NCBI RefSeq assembly: GCF_027460065.1 | Contig: NZ_JAPYZZ010000008.1 | Coordinates: 124,001 to 188,000, forward strand | Origin: Martinezella rhizogenes | Lineage (GTDB): Bacteria; Pseudomonadota; Alphaproteobacteria; Rhizobiales; Rhizobiaceae | Direction of reading: 5' to 3' | DNA: 64,000 bases | Shown here: positions 51,217-64,000 of the stretch, piece after piece | How positions within the stretch are numbered: position 1 is the first letter of the stretch | Layout: each line of letters starts with the position of its first letter | Position numbers and translations under genes: made by a program | Notes under the pieces: generated by a model | Told to the model about the DNA's origin: nothing | The model's database searches: none | Seen by the model: the letters and a program-made list of their open reading frames with translations, nothing else

Positions 51217-51891
51217 ATGCGCCTGCTGCTTGTTGAAGACGAACGCGAAATGGCGGCTGCGCTGTCCGCCGCGCTCCACCGATTCGATATTATCGTGGAT
51301 GCGGTCGGCACGCTCGATCTGGCCCGTCACGCCATCATGGACGGTGTTCACGACCTTGTCGTGCTTGACCGGCAATTGCCCGATGGCGACGGCCTCGACC
51401 TCATCGAGGATCTGCGTCTCCTGCCCGTTACCCCACCCGTCATCGTGCTGACGGCGCAAGGCGCGCTTGCGGACCGGATCAATGGCCTGAACCTCGGCGC
51501 GGACGATTATCTGGCCAAGCCCTTCGCCGTTGAGGAGCTGCTTGCCCGCATCCGCGCCCTGATGCGCCGACCGGCCGGCACCGTGACAATGACGGCGAAA
51601 CTGGGCGGGCTGGAATTCTGCTTCGAAACCCGCGAAGTGCGCATCAAGGGCGAGTTTCTTCCACTGACGAGACGGGAACTACTGATCATCGAGGCCCTGT
51701 TGCGACGACAGGGCAGAACGGTGCTGCGCTCGATACTCGAGGAAGCCGTCTATAATTTCGATGATGAAATCCAGTCCAATGCACTCGATTCCCATATCTC
51801 CCGCTTACGCCGCAAACTGGCGGCGACGGATGCGGGTGTCGAGGTTCACGGCATCAGAGGCGTTGGATACCTTATGCGGGCCATCCCATGA
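51217..51891 (+). CDS. OmpR/PhoB-family response regulator
   Basis: A 224-residue two-component regulator. The receiver domain (1-115) has the acidic pocket at EDE (7-9), phospho-acceptor Asp51 (LVVLDRQLPDGDGLD) and Lys in LAKPF. The winged-helix DNA-binding domain (about 130-220) ends 'ISRLRRKLAATDAGVEVHGIRGVGYLM'. Its stop codon overlaps the start of the kinase gene (ATGA), so they form a cognate pair. Target genes are unknown; it resembles QseB/TctD-type regulators. Confidence 0.92.
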   Translation: MRLLLVEDEREMAAALSAALHRFDIIVDAVGTLDLARHAIMDGVHDLVVLDRQLPDGDGLDLIEDLRLLPVTPPVIVLTAQGALADRINGLNLGADDYLAKPFAVEELLARIRALMRRPAGTVTMTAKLGGLEFCFETREVRIKGEFLPLTRRELLIIEALLRRQGRTVLRSILEEAVYNFDDEIQSNALDSHISRLRRKLAATDAGVEVHGIRGVGYLMRAIP

Positions 51892-53243
51892 AGCCCGCCA
51901 AAAAAAAATCACTCAAACGCCGTCTGACCATTCAACTACTGCTGTTCCAGATCGGCAGCATGGTCATCGTCACAGTCGCATTCTTCGTTTATTTGCTGTC
52001 CGATGGCACCGGAAGTGCCCTCCTCAGCTCTGAGGCGGCGCAAATAACAGCAAACGCTCTCATTCGCGGGCCAGATGGAAAAATCGTACTCAAGGAGACG
52101 CCTGAATACGCAAAATTGCGCAGGGAGACTCCGGATTTCTGGTTCGTTGCACTGACCGAAAATGACGATATTATCCAGGGTGGGCCGGTGCCAGAAGCTT
52201 TCAGCGACATGGGTCAAACGCTGAACGATGTTAGAATCTCCAATATACGCGACGCGGGAATGTCCTATTCTTATTTCGCCGTTTTGTACGTCGCGATCGT
52301 ACGCCGCGTATCCGGGCCAGCTGGAGAATTTGCGATGATCGGCCAGGGCGAGCCGTTCAGTATGACCTTTCCTGTCCTCCTCTTCTCCAACATCCTGATC
52401 ATGCCGTTTCTTATTCTCATGGCGGCCGTGACGATCGTGACCATTCCCTGGATCATCCGCAAAGAGTTTTTGGCTCTGTCCGCCATTGCCCGTACGGCGG
52501 AGACCATCGATATCGACAAACGGGGATATCGATTGCCGGATGGCAATATTCCAAGGGAGGTGCAGCCGCTCGTGCATGCCGTCAACGGCGCATTGCAGCG
52601 GCTGGACGATGGCTATGAAAGGCACAAGCGTTTCATTCTCGATGCCGCCCATGAATTGCGAACCCCCGTCGCCATTCTCCAGACCCGCGTTGAAACCCTA
52701 CTGGAAGGCCCGGCCCGCAGCAGGATATTGGCGGATGCCAGCCGCATCGCCGTGCTGGCCGAACAATTGCTCGATCTGCAACGCCTTGGCGGGCAGAAGG
52801 CACCGCTTGTTCCGCTTGATATCGTCGTCCTGTGCAGGTCCGTCGTCGCGGATATGGCACCGCTTGCGATCTCACAAGGATATAATCTGTCCTTCGAGCC
52901 GGAAGAAGAACCGATCCTCGCCCTTGCCGATGACGCCTCGCTGCAGCGCGCTTTGATGAACATCGTGCAGAACGCCATCGAACATGGCGGCAATCGCGGA
53001 ACCATCACTATAAGGGTGGCCTCAAACCGGGTGATCGAGATAGCCGATGAAGGCAACGGTATTCCCGAGGCGGAACGGGAACTCGTCTTCGATGCATTTC
53101 ACCGGATGAGACCGAAGGATCACGGCACCGGACTTGGGCTCAACCTCGTGCAGGAGATCGTCCGGTATCACGGCGGCGAGATCAGCATCAGCGATTCCCC
53201 CACCGGCGGCGCCTCCTTCCGCATCGCGCTTCCCTATTGCTGA
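51888..53243 (+). CDS. Sensor histidine kinase
   Basis: A 451-residue inner-membrane kinase. Two membrane helices (about 14-37 and 161-189) bracket a ~120-residue periplasmic sensor domain. A short HAMP-like linker leads to the H-box with His255 in FILDAAHELRTPVAILQTR. The ATPase carries N ('LMNIVQNAIEHGG'), G1 ('IADEGNGIPE') and G2 ('GTGLGLNLVQEIVRYHGG') boxes. It phosphorylates the regulator encoded just upstream, with which it overlaps by four bases. The periplasmic ligand is unknown. Confidence 0.93.
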   Translation: MKPAKKKSLKRRLTIQLLLFQIGSMVIVTVAFFVYLLSDGTGSALLSSEAAQITANALIRGPDGKIVLKETPEYAKLRRETPDFWFVALTENDDIIQGGPVPEAFSDMGQTLNDVRISNIRDAGMSYSYFAVLYVAIVRRVSGPAGEFAMIGQGEPFSMTFPVLLFSNILIMPFLILMAAVTIVTIPWIIRKEFLALSAIARTAETIDIDKRGYRLPDGNIPREVQPLVHAVNGALQRLDDGYERHKRFILDAAHELRTPVAILQTRVETLLEGPARSRILADASRIAVLAEQLLDLQRLGGQKAPLVPLDIVVLCRSVVADMAPLAISQGYNLSFEPEEEPILALADDASLQRALMNIVQNAIEHGGNRGTITIRVASNRVIEIADEGNGIPEAERELVFDAFHRMRPKDHGTGLGLNLVQEIVRYHGGEISISDSPTGGASFRIALPYC

Positions 53244-53260
53244 GAACGCAGCAGTCAAAC

Positions 53261-53294
53261 AAAAAGGCCTGTCGCGTCTGCAACAGGCCTTTCC
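53261..53294 (-). terminator. Terminator of the gltB-gltD unit (bidirectional)
   Basis: AAAGGCCTGT (53263-53272) pairs with ACAGGCCTTT (53283-53292). On the minus strand the stem is followed by TTTTTG past the gltD stop codon. It also ends the histidine kinase transcript on the plus strand. Confidence 0.85.
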
Positions 53295-53316
53295 GCTTCC
53301 TATCGATTCCGCCTGC

Positions 53317-54771
53317 TCAGCGCGGCAGAACGGTGGCGCCCATCAGCGCCTCATCGATCGCCCGCGCAGCCTGGCGGCCTTCGCGGATCGCCCAGACCAC
53401 CAGCGATTGACCACGGCGAACGTCGCCCGCCGTCCACAGCTTGTCGACCGAGGTTTTGTAGTCCGTTTCGTTGGCGACGACATTGGTAGAGCCGCGGCGA
53501 TCGGTGTTGAGCGTCAGCTTGCCTTCCATTTCCTTCAGCACGCTATCGGTGAAGGGACCGGAGAAGCCGATGGCGATGAAGGCGAGATCGGCCTTGATGA
53601 TGAATTCAGTACCAGCGATCGGCTTGCGGCGATCATCCACCTGACAGCATTTCACACCCGTCAACACGCCGTCTTCGCCGACGAATTCAAGCGTCGCCAC
53701 CTGAAACTCGCGGATGGCGCCTTCGGCCTGCGAGGACGAGGTGCGCATCTTGGTTGCCCAGAAGGGCCAGACCGCGAGCTTGTCTTCCTTTTCAGGCGGC
53801 ATCGGACGGATGTCGAGCTGCGTGACCTTCACCGCACCCTGACGGAACGCCGTGCCGACGCAGTCAGATGCGGTATCGCCGCCGCCAACGACGACGACAT
53901 GCTTGCCGCCGGCGAGGATGGGATCGGCCGGCCAGCCGACGCTGTCGATGTTTTCGCGACCGACGCGGCGGTTCTGCTGCACGAGGTAAGGCATGGCATC
54001 GTAAACGCCATTAAAATCGGCACCACCGATACCGGCCGGGCGCGGGGTTTCCGAACCGCCGCAATAAAGAACGGCATCGTGGTCGGCGAGAAGCGCCTCG
54101 ACCGTCACATCCACGCCGACATTGACGCCGCAATGGAAAGTAACGCCTTCGCCCTTGATCTGCTCGACGCGGCGGTCGATGAAGTTTTTCTCCATCTTGA
54201 AGTCCGGAATGCCATAACGCAGCAGGCCCCCAGCCTTCGATTCACGCTCATAAACGTGAACTTCGTGGCCGGCGCGGCCAAGCTGCTGCGCTGCCGCCAT
54301 GCCCGAGGGGCCGGAACCGATGATGGCGACCTTCTTGCCGGTATGGATCGTTGCCGGCTTCGGCACGATGAAGCCCAGCTCATAGGCCTTGTCGGCGATC
54401 GCCTGCTCGACCGTCTTGATGGCGACCGGCGCATCCTCGAGGTTCAGCGTGCACGCTTCCTCGCAGGGCGCCGGACAGACGCGGCCGGTAAATTCCGGGA
54501 AGTTATTGGTGGAATGGAGGTTGCGGATCGCCTCTTCCCAATTGTTGTTATAGACCAGATCGTTCCAGTCGGGGATCTGGTTGTGCACGGGACAGCCCGT
54601 CGGGCCGTGACAATAGGGAATGCCGCAATCCATGCAGCGCGCCGACTGCTTCTGCACCTCGGCATCCGACATCGGAATGGTGAATTCGCGGAAATGGCGG
54701 ATACGATCAGATGCGGGCTGATACTTGCCCACCTGACGGTCAATCTCCAGAAAACCTGTTACCTTGCCCAC
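53317..54771 (-). CDS. gltD: Glutamate synthase (NADPH) small subunit
   Basis: A 484-residue flavin and iron-sulfur protein that feeds electrons from NADPH to the large subunit. The N-terminal cysteine clusters 'CMDCGIPYCHGPTGCPV' and 'CPAPCEEACTLN' bind two [4Fe-4S] centres. The FAD site 'KVAIIGSGPSGMAAAQQL' and NADPH site 'VVVVGGGDTASDC' are intact. It starts at GTG 54771 with TGAGGA seven bases upstream. It lies downstream of gltB, with a small ORF between, and is followed by a terminator. Confidence 0.96.
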   Translation of the reverse strand: MGKVTGFLEIDRQVGKYQPASDRIRHFREFTIPMSDAEVQKQSARCMDCGIPYCHGPTGCPVHNQIPDWNDLVYNNNWEEAIRNLHSTNNFPEFTGRVCPAPCEEACTLNLEDAPVAIKTVEQAIADKAYELGFIVPKPATIHTGKKVAIIGSGPSGMAAAQQLGRAGHEVHVYERESKAGGLLRYGIPDFKMEKNFIDRRVEQIKGEGVTFHCGVNVGVDVTVEALLADHDAVLYCGGSETPRPAGIGGADFNGVYDAMPYLVQQNRRVGRENIDSVGWPADPILAGGKHVVVVGGGDTASDCVGTAFRQGAVKVTQLDIRPMPPEKEDKLAVWPFWATKMRTSSSQAEGAIREFQVATLEFVGEDGVLTGVKCCQVDDRRKPIAGTEFIIKADLAFIAIGFSGPFTDSVLKEMEGKLTLNTDRRGSTNVVANETDYKTSVDKLWTAGDVRRGQSLVVWAIREGRQAARAIDEALMGATVLPR

Positions 54772-54786
54772 GTTTATGTCCTCACA

Positions 54787-54945
54787 TCAAAGCGGAGCGC
54801 CTGTCGGGCCCCAGTACCAGTAAGCGAAACCCATAGCCGCCCCCAGCACGATGAACTCAAATCCGGTCTCGCCGCTCGTCCAGGTGACCGCCGTGGGAAC
54901 GGCGGCCGCTGTTATCAGCGAGACCAGTTGGTGTAGTGTCCTCAC
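54787..54945 (-). CDS. Small membrane protein between gltB and gltD (52 aa)
   Basis: A GTG-initiated frame (VRTLHQLVSLITAAAVPTAV...) that fills almost all the gap between gltB and gltD. The N-terminal segment is moderately hydrophobic and residues about 30-46 (FIVLGAAMGFAYWYWG) form a strong aromatic-rich membrane helix. The third codon positions are GC-rich like the neighbours. The start is only nine bases after the gltB stop, right behind a hairpin, so translational coupling is likely. I do not recognise the family and no ATG precedes the helix, so the start is uncertain. Confidence 0.55.
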   Translation of the reverse strand: MRTLHQLVSLITAAAVPTAVTWTSGETGFEFIVLGAAMGFAYWYWGPTGAPL

Positions 54946-54953
54946 GCGGCGGA

Positions 54954-59699
<4,746 letters not shown>

Positions 59700-60070
59700 T
59701 TTTGTCCCTCCTGCAAAATTACTTGCACGGTTTCATGCGAAGATCCGGCTCGATACGGATTTCTGCTTCCCGCAAAATCCGCATTCATGCCGGCTGGATT
59801 AAATTTAGGACAGCAAGACTGTCTCAATTCCTGCTAATTTTGGCAGAAATGGCTGAATTTAGCAAGGGTCCGAATCCAATTAGTGAATGCCCCTGTTTGC
59901 AGCGAAGTTTCGATACTGACCTATTGTGCGAAACTTTCTTGTCGAAACAGCCGCTGGGACATTGCTTTCATTGCCCGATTTGCCAATCGCAATCTTAGGT
60001 CCTAGAACTTTGTCCGTCATAGCTTCACGCAGCCCAACACAGACCCTCAGCTATCGGAAAGCCATCAGAG
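59700..60070. promoter_or_regulatory. 371-bp divergent region between gltB and the threonine aldolase gene
   Basis: No gene is supported here. GACAG (59809-59813) and CTGTC (59819-59823) form a short dyad within an AT-flanked quasi-palindrome (AATTTAGGACAG...CTGTCTCAATT). It is about 110 bp upstream of gltB and is a possible regulator site. Promoters of both genes must lie in the gap, but I could not pick convincing -35/-10 pairs. Confidence 0.35.
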
Positions 60071-61123
60071 ATGTTTTTTGCTTCAGACAATTGGGCTGGC
60101 GCCCATCCGGCCGTCAATGAACGGCTGTCGCGGGAATCCACGCGTTTTGCCGCCGCTTACGGCACCAGCGAACTCGATCTCTCCATCGAAAAACGCTTCA
60201 ACGAAATCTTTGAACGCGAAGTCGCGGTGTTTTTCGTCGCGACAGGAACGGCGGCAAATTCGCTTTCGCTCGCCAGCATTGCCCGTCCCGGCGGCCTGAC
60301 TTTCTGCCATTCCGAAGCGCATGTGATCGAAGATGAATGCGGCGCCCCGGATTTCTTTTCCGGCATGCGCATGGTCGCCGTCGAAGGGCCTGATGGTAAG
60401 ATGCTGCCGGAAAACCTGATCGAGCGCATTGCGCGTTATCCGCAGGATGCCGTGCACCACGGCCGCGCCGCTGCCATCACCATGACGCAGGCGACTGAAG
60501 CCGGCACCGTTTATACGCTTGATGAAATCGACGCCATCGCCAAAATCGCAAAAGACAACGGCCTGCCACTGCATATGGATGGCGCGCGGTTTGCCAATGC
60601 GCTTGCCGCACTCGGCACGACCCCGGCTGAAATGACCTGGAAACGCGGCGTCGACGTTCTGTCTTTCGGCGGCACGAAAAACGGCTGCTGGTGTGCCGAA
60701 GCGATCGTGTTTTTCGATCCTTCGCTTCCCCGGGACTTCTCCTTCCTGCGCAAGCGCACCGCCCAGCTTTTTTCGAAATCACGTTTCATCGCTGCGCAAT
60801 TCGAAGCCTACCTGCAGGACGATCTGTGGCTCGGTCTCGCCGGCCATGCCAATGCCATGGCCAATCGGCTGCGCGCCGGTTTCGGCTCACTGAACAGCGC
60901 CCGTCTGGCATGGCCGACACAAGCCAACGAAGTTTTCGCCATTCTGCCCAAGGCAGCCGCCGAAGCGGCGACGCAAAAAGGCGCGAAATTCTATGACTGG
61001 CTGGAGCCGCGCGACATGCCGGAAAATGTCGGCAAGGACGAAGTGCTGATCCGCATGGTCACCAGCTTTGCGACGACCGAGGCCGATGTGGACGAATTCC
61101 TGTCGATCTGCGCCGCCGTCTGA
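60071..61123 (+). CDS. ltaE: Low-specificity L-threonine aldolase
   Basis: A 350-residue PLP enzyme of the threonine aldolase/beta-eliminating lyase family, cleaving L-threonine or L-allo-threonine to glycine and acetaldehyde. The PLP lysine is Lys203 in SFGGTKNGCWCAEA; 'HMDGARFANAL' supplies the cofactor aspartate. 'VATGTAANSLSLASI' is the phosphate-binding segment. Family length is normal. It is convergent with kdpE and lies behind a 371-bp divergent region. Confidence 0.93.
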   Translation: MFFASDNWAGAHPAVNERLSRESTRFAAAYGTSELDLSIEKRFNEIFEREVAVFFVATGTAANSLSLASIARPGGLTFCHSEAHVIEDECGAPDFFSGMRMVAVEGPDGKMLPENLIERIARYPQDAVHHGRAAAITMTQATEAGTVYTLDEIDAIAKIAKDNGLPLHMDGARFANALAALGTTPAEMTWKRGVDVLSFGGTKNGCWCAEAIVFFDPSLPRDFSFLRKRTAQLFSKSRFIAAQFEAYLQDDLWLGLAGHANAMANRLRAGFGSLNSARLAWPTQANEVFAILPKAAAEAATQKGAKFYDWLEPRDMPENVGKDEVLIRMVTSFATTEADVDEFLSICAAV

Positions 61124-61131
61124 CACCGATC

Positions 61132-61156
61132 AGAGGGCGTCGCCTTGCGGCGCCCT
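61132..61156. terminator. Possible terminator hairpin between threonine aldolase and kdpE
   Basis: GAGGGCG (61132-61138) pairs with CGCCCTC (61150-61156); the right arm touches the kdpE stop codon. There is no clear T-run, so termination strength is doubtful. Confidence 0.4.
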
Positions 61157-61845
61157 CAAACCTCCTGCAACCGGTAACCGACCCCGGTTTCCGTCAGGAT
61201 ATAACGCGGTTGATCCGGGATTTTTTCGATCTTTTGGCGCAGCTGGCGCACGTAAACCCGCAGATATTGCACATCGGTCAATTCGTCCCAAGCATGCTCC
61301 AGCAAAAAACGGTGTGTCAGTACCTTGCCGGCATGCTGCACCAGAACACGCAGAATATCATATTCCTTGGGTGAGAGCTTCACCTCGCGATCCTCCACCT
61401 TGACGATGCGCCGGACAAGATCAACCGAGAGGTCACCGGTCTGGAAGACTGGCTTCTCACCCTGTGTTTGCAGGCGATGGCGCAGGGCCACACGGATGCG
61501 GGCGACAAGTTCGTTCATGCCGAAAGGCTTGCTGACATAATCATCCGCCCCCAGTTCCAGCGCCCTGACAATACCTGCCTCATCCGTGCGGCTGGAGAGG
61601 ATGATGACCGGCAGCGCCAGACCTTCGCCGCGCCACTTCTCCAGAAGATCATGTCCGGACAAATCCGGCAGCCCGAGATCGAGCACGACAAGATCCGGCT
61701 TGTCTTCCCGGACCAGTTCCATCGCCACCTTCGCATTCATCGCCTCGCTCACCGCATATCCCTGGGTCGACAGACCCACCCGCAGCAGCTTGCGGATCGG
61801 CGGCTCGTCATCGACGATCAGAATACGAACGGCGGAATTGGTCAT
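61156..61845 (-). CDS. kdpE: Response regulator KdpE
   Basis: A 229-residue OmpR/PhoB-type regulator. The receiver domain has Asp56 (LVVLDLGLPDLSG) and KPF near residue 105. The winged-helix domain (about 135-225) ends 'VQYLRVYVRQLRQKIEKIPDQPRYILTETGVGYRLQEV', typical of KdpE. With KdpD it activates the high-affinity K+ uptake ATPase genes kdpFABC when K+ is low; those should lie beyond the right edge. It starts 60 bp after the kdpD stop codon. Confidence 0.95.
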   Translation of the reverse strand: MTNSAVRILIVDDEPPIRKLLRVGLSTQGYAVSEAMNAKVAMELVREDKPDLVVLDLGLPDLSGHDLLEKWRGEGLALPVIILSSRTDEAGIVRALELGADDYVSKPFGMNELVARIRVALRHRLQTQGEKPVFQTGDLSVDLVRRIVKVEDREVKLSPKEYDILRVLVQHAGKVLTHRFLLEHAWDELTDVQYLRVYVRQLRQKIEKIPDQPRYILTETGVGYRLQEV

Positions 61846-61905
61846 TCCCGATCTCCTTCAGCGGCACGGCGCAATGCGTAATCCTCTCTCGCCGGCAATA
61901 GCGCC

Positions 61906-64000
61906 TTAATCATGATCCAGCACCGGCGTATCGACCGCGACGGGCAAGCCTATGGAAAATTGCGCTCCGCCGCGATCCGATCTGTTTTCCGCCCGGATCG
62001 AGCCACCCATAGCCTCGATGAACCCCTTGCAGATGGAGAGACCCAGCCCCGTTCCCGCCTGCACATGGTCAACCTTGCGGACCCGGTAAAAACTGTCGAA
62101 AACCCGCTCAAGATCATCGGGCGGAATGCCCGGCCCCTCATCGGCGACCGACAGGAAGATATTTTTTCCCTGCCGCCAGCCGCGTATCGCAATGGTCGTG
62201 TGTTCGGGAGCGTATTTGGCCGCATTGTCGATGAGGTTGAACAGCACCTGTTCGAAAAGCACGGGATCAACCTTCAGCATCGGCAGGTCGGAGGGGATAT
62301 CGAGAACGACCTCATGCCGGACAACGATCTTCGCCGCGCGCGACAGCGCCGTTCCGACCATGTCGCCAAGGAAATGCAGTCCGTAATTCGGCTCCATCGC
62401 ACCTGATCCAATCCTCGTCATATCGAGAAGATTGGAGATGAAACGGTTCAGCCGTTCGGATTCCTCGACGATCGTCGACAGCAGTTCGGCACGCGCATCG
62501 GGCGGAATGTCATCGGCAAAATCCTTGAGCGTTCCGGCCGAACCCAAGATCGCTGCAAGCGGGGTTTTGAGGTCGTGGGAAATGGAGGTCAGAAGTGCTG
62601 TACGCAGGCGGTCGGTTTCAGCCGCCAGCCTTGCCCGGTCGACATCCGCGGCGAGCTGGATACGTTCAACCGCCAGCGCGGCCTGGTCGGCCAGCGCATC
62701 GAAAAGCCGCTGCTGTTCCGGCGTCAAAAGCGGTCCGCTTCGGTCGTCATCCAGACCCACCACACCCACCGCACCGCTGCCGGTGCGAAGCGGGAGATAA
62801 AGCCTTTTGGCACCCGGCAACGTATCCGCGCCACGACCTGCCGCCTTGTTATGTTCCCATGCCCATTGCGCGGCGGCGATATCGGCATCCACCAACGTAT
62901 CGTCAGGCGGATAACCCGCCTTGACGGCAATGGCCCCGTTTTCCGGCATAAGCAGGACCACCCTCACCTTCAGCATCGACGCCATCTGATATGCAGCTGC
63001 CCACAACACATCATCAAGCGTTCCCGTGCCGGCCAGCTTTTTCGAAAACAGATAGAGATCTTCGGTCGTTCGCGCCCTCGAGCGTGCGGAGGCCGCCTGC
63101 CGCTGCACGGCAACCGTAAGATTGGAGGCAACAAGAGCCACGCCGAAATAAAACAAAAGGGCGACAAGGCTATCAGGAGAACTGACCGTCAGCGTATAAC
63201 GCGGCTCCAGAAAGAAGAAGTTGAACGCGACCGCACCGAGCAGCGAGGCATAAAGCGCCGGTCCGAGACCGCCGCGCACGGCGGCAGCCAGAACGGCCAT
63301 CAGGAAGACGAGCGCGAGATTTTGAACGTCGAGCGTCTGATCGAGCACGATGCCAACGATGATCGCCAGACCGACGAAAACGGTGCTGTTGAGATAGGAC
63401 CGGAAAGACTGGCGGGATCGCGCCGGTGCGAGCTTCACGGCCTGCCCCGTCTTTTCCTCATTCTTATCGCCGGAAATGACGTGCACGCTTATGTCGCCGG
63501 CGTGGTCGATCAGATCATGCGTCAGCGAGCGCTGAAAAATCCGCTGCCACCAGGATTTTCGCGGGCGGCCGATGATGATGTGGGTGAAATTATTGGCATT
63601 GGCGTAAGCGATGATCTCGCGTGTGAGATCGAGTGCCGGCAGGGTTACCGTTTCGCCACCCAGCTGCTGGGCAAGCCGCATGGTGCCCGCCAGCCGATCC
63701 TTCTCCACCTCAGATAGTTGCTGCGAACGCGGCGTGTCGAGATGCAGCGCCGTCCACGGCGCACGCAGTCGGTCCGCCTGCCTGCGGGCATAACGCACCA
63801 GCCCCGGCCCGTTGCCGCCATGGTCGAGACAGACCAGAACCCGATCCCCCGCCGCCCACGGGCCGGAAATGGCATGGGACTGCATGTGGTTTAGCAATTG
63901 CTCGTCCACCCGCTGCGCCGTGCGGCGCAGTGCGAGTTCGCGCAGCGCCGTCAGATTGCCCCGGGAGAAATAATTCTCGATGGCGCGCCGGGCGGTACGC
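61906..64000 (-). CDS. kdpD: Sensor kinase KdpD (5' part cut by window)
   Basis: About 697 C-terminal residues are in the window and the frame is open to the right edge, so the N-terminal KdpD sensor domain is mostly outside. Visible parts are the USP-like domain (VLVCLDHGGNGPGLVRYARRQADRL), four closely spaced membrane helices ('VFVGLAIIVGIVLDQ' to 'LVALLFYFGVALVASNLTVAV'), a GAF domain, the H-box ('LLTSISHDLKTPLAAILGSA') and the ATPase ('VADEGPGIPPDDLERVFDSFYR'; 'GTGLGLSICKGFIEAMGG'). It senses K+ limitation or turgor and controls KdpE. A GTG at 63909 is internal, not the real start. Confidence 0.95.
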   Translation of the reverse strand, partial: RTARRAIENYFSRGNLTALRELALRRTAQRVDEQLLNHMQSHAISGPWAAGDRVLVCLDHGGNGPGLVRYARRQADRLRAPWTALHLDTPRSQQLSEVEKDRLAGTMRLAQQLGGETVTLPALDLTREIIAYANANNFTHIIIGRPRKSWWQRIFQRSLTHDLIDHAGDISVHVISGDKNEEKTGQAVKLAPARSRQSFRSYLNSTVFVGLAIIVGIVLDQTLDVQNLALVFLMAVLAAAVRGGLGPALYASLLGAVAFNFFFLEPRYTLTVSSPDSLVALLFYFGVALVASNLTVAVQRQAASARSRARTTEDLYLFSKKLAGTGTLDDVLWAAAYQMASMLKVRVVLLMPENGAIAVKAGYPPDDTLVDADIAAAQWAWEHNKAAGRGADTLPGAKRLYLPLRTGSGAVGVVGLDDDRSGPLLTPEQQRLFDALADQAALAVERIQLAADVDRARLAAETDRLRTALLTSISHDLKTPLAAILGSAGTLKDFADDIPPDARAELLSTIVEESERLNRFISNLLDMTRIGSGAMEPNYGLHFLGDMVGTALSRAAKIVVRHEVVLDIPSDLPMLKVDPVLFEQVLFNLIDNAAKYAPEHTTIAIRGWRQGKNIFLSVADEGPGIPPDDLERVFDSFYRVRKVDHVQAGTGLGLSICKGFIEAMGGSIRAENRSDRGGAQFSIGLPVAVDTPVLDHD

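Overview
The window looks like a chromosomal or chromid segment of an alphaproteobacterium of the Rhizobiaceae, most probably Agrobacterium (A. tumefaciens/radiobacter complex). This rests on high GC, small rhizobial families (DUF1192, RcdA/DUF1465, DUF2312, DUF1244, DUF1036, Omp10-like lipoprotein, DUF882), C-minus alphaproteobacterial L31 and L36, homospermidine synthase, and a RIME-like rhizobial intergenic repeat. No alignment could be run, so the taxon is an inference. The content is overwhelmingly housekeeping. There is no prophage, IS element, CRISPR array, rRNA or tRNA that I can support.

Layout. 1-8.9 kb: zapA and a coiled-coil partner (minus strand), then a central-carbon cluster on the plus strand: transketolase, GAPDH, a K+/H+ antiporter, phosphoglycerate kinase and class I fructose-bisphosphate aldolase. 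9-14 kb: MFS transporter with DUF1192, a small-RNA-like unit, rcdA, rpmE, an ABC exporter and a RIME-like repeat. 14-24 kb: FAD dehydrogenase, a non-flagellar MotA/MotB-like pair, suhB, a Sel1-repeat protein with a ThiE-like protein, a TauE/SafE permease, two YdcH-type proteins and purEK. 24-31 kb: rpmJ, a TPR protein, an AT-rich accessory gene encoding a HEPN/MtlR-like protein with an RNxxxH motif, DUF2312, DUF1244, N-formylglutamate amidohydrolase, DUF1036 with pyruvate kinase, and a DUF882 peptidoglycan peptidase. 31-45 kb: a sigma-54-dependent response regulator, oligoendopeptidase F, an aminotransferase-IV protein, a diguanylate cyclase, homospermidine synthase, the Omp10-like lipoprotein, a 5'-nucleotidase fused to LysM, hemH, qmcA-nfeD, kdsD and a PAS protein. 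45-64 kb: a beta-barrel porin, galU, a lytic transglycosylase, a DUF459 SGNH hydrolase, a two-component system, gltD and gltB with an overlooked small ORF between them, threonine aldolase, kdpE and kdpD (cut by the window edge).

How the genes work together. tkt-gap-pgk-fba plus pyk cover pentose-phosphate and lower glycolytic/gluconeogenic steps. galU, kdsD, the Omp10-like lipoprotein, the porin, the lytic transglycosylase, the DUF882 and DUF459 proteins and the MotAB-like pair all serve the cell envelope. gltBD, N-formylglutamate amidohydrolase and threonine aldolase handle nitrogen and amino acids.

The observations I consider most worth checking are: the HEPN/MtlR-like accessory gene (about 24.98-25.56 kb); a 52-residue membrane protein ORF between gltB and gltD; a ~100-nt small-RNA unit with terminator upstream of rcdA (about 10.74-10.84 kb); a near-consensus Pho box before homospermidine synthase; a long perfect operator-like dyad before the aldolase; and leader hairpins before rpmE and rpmJ.
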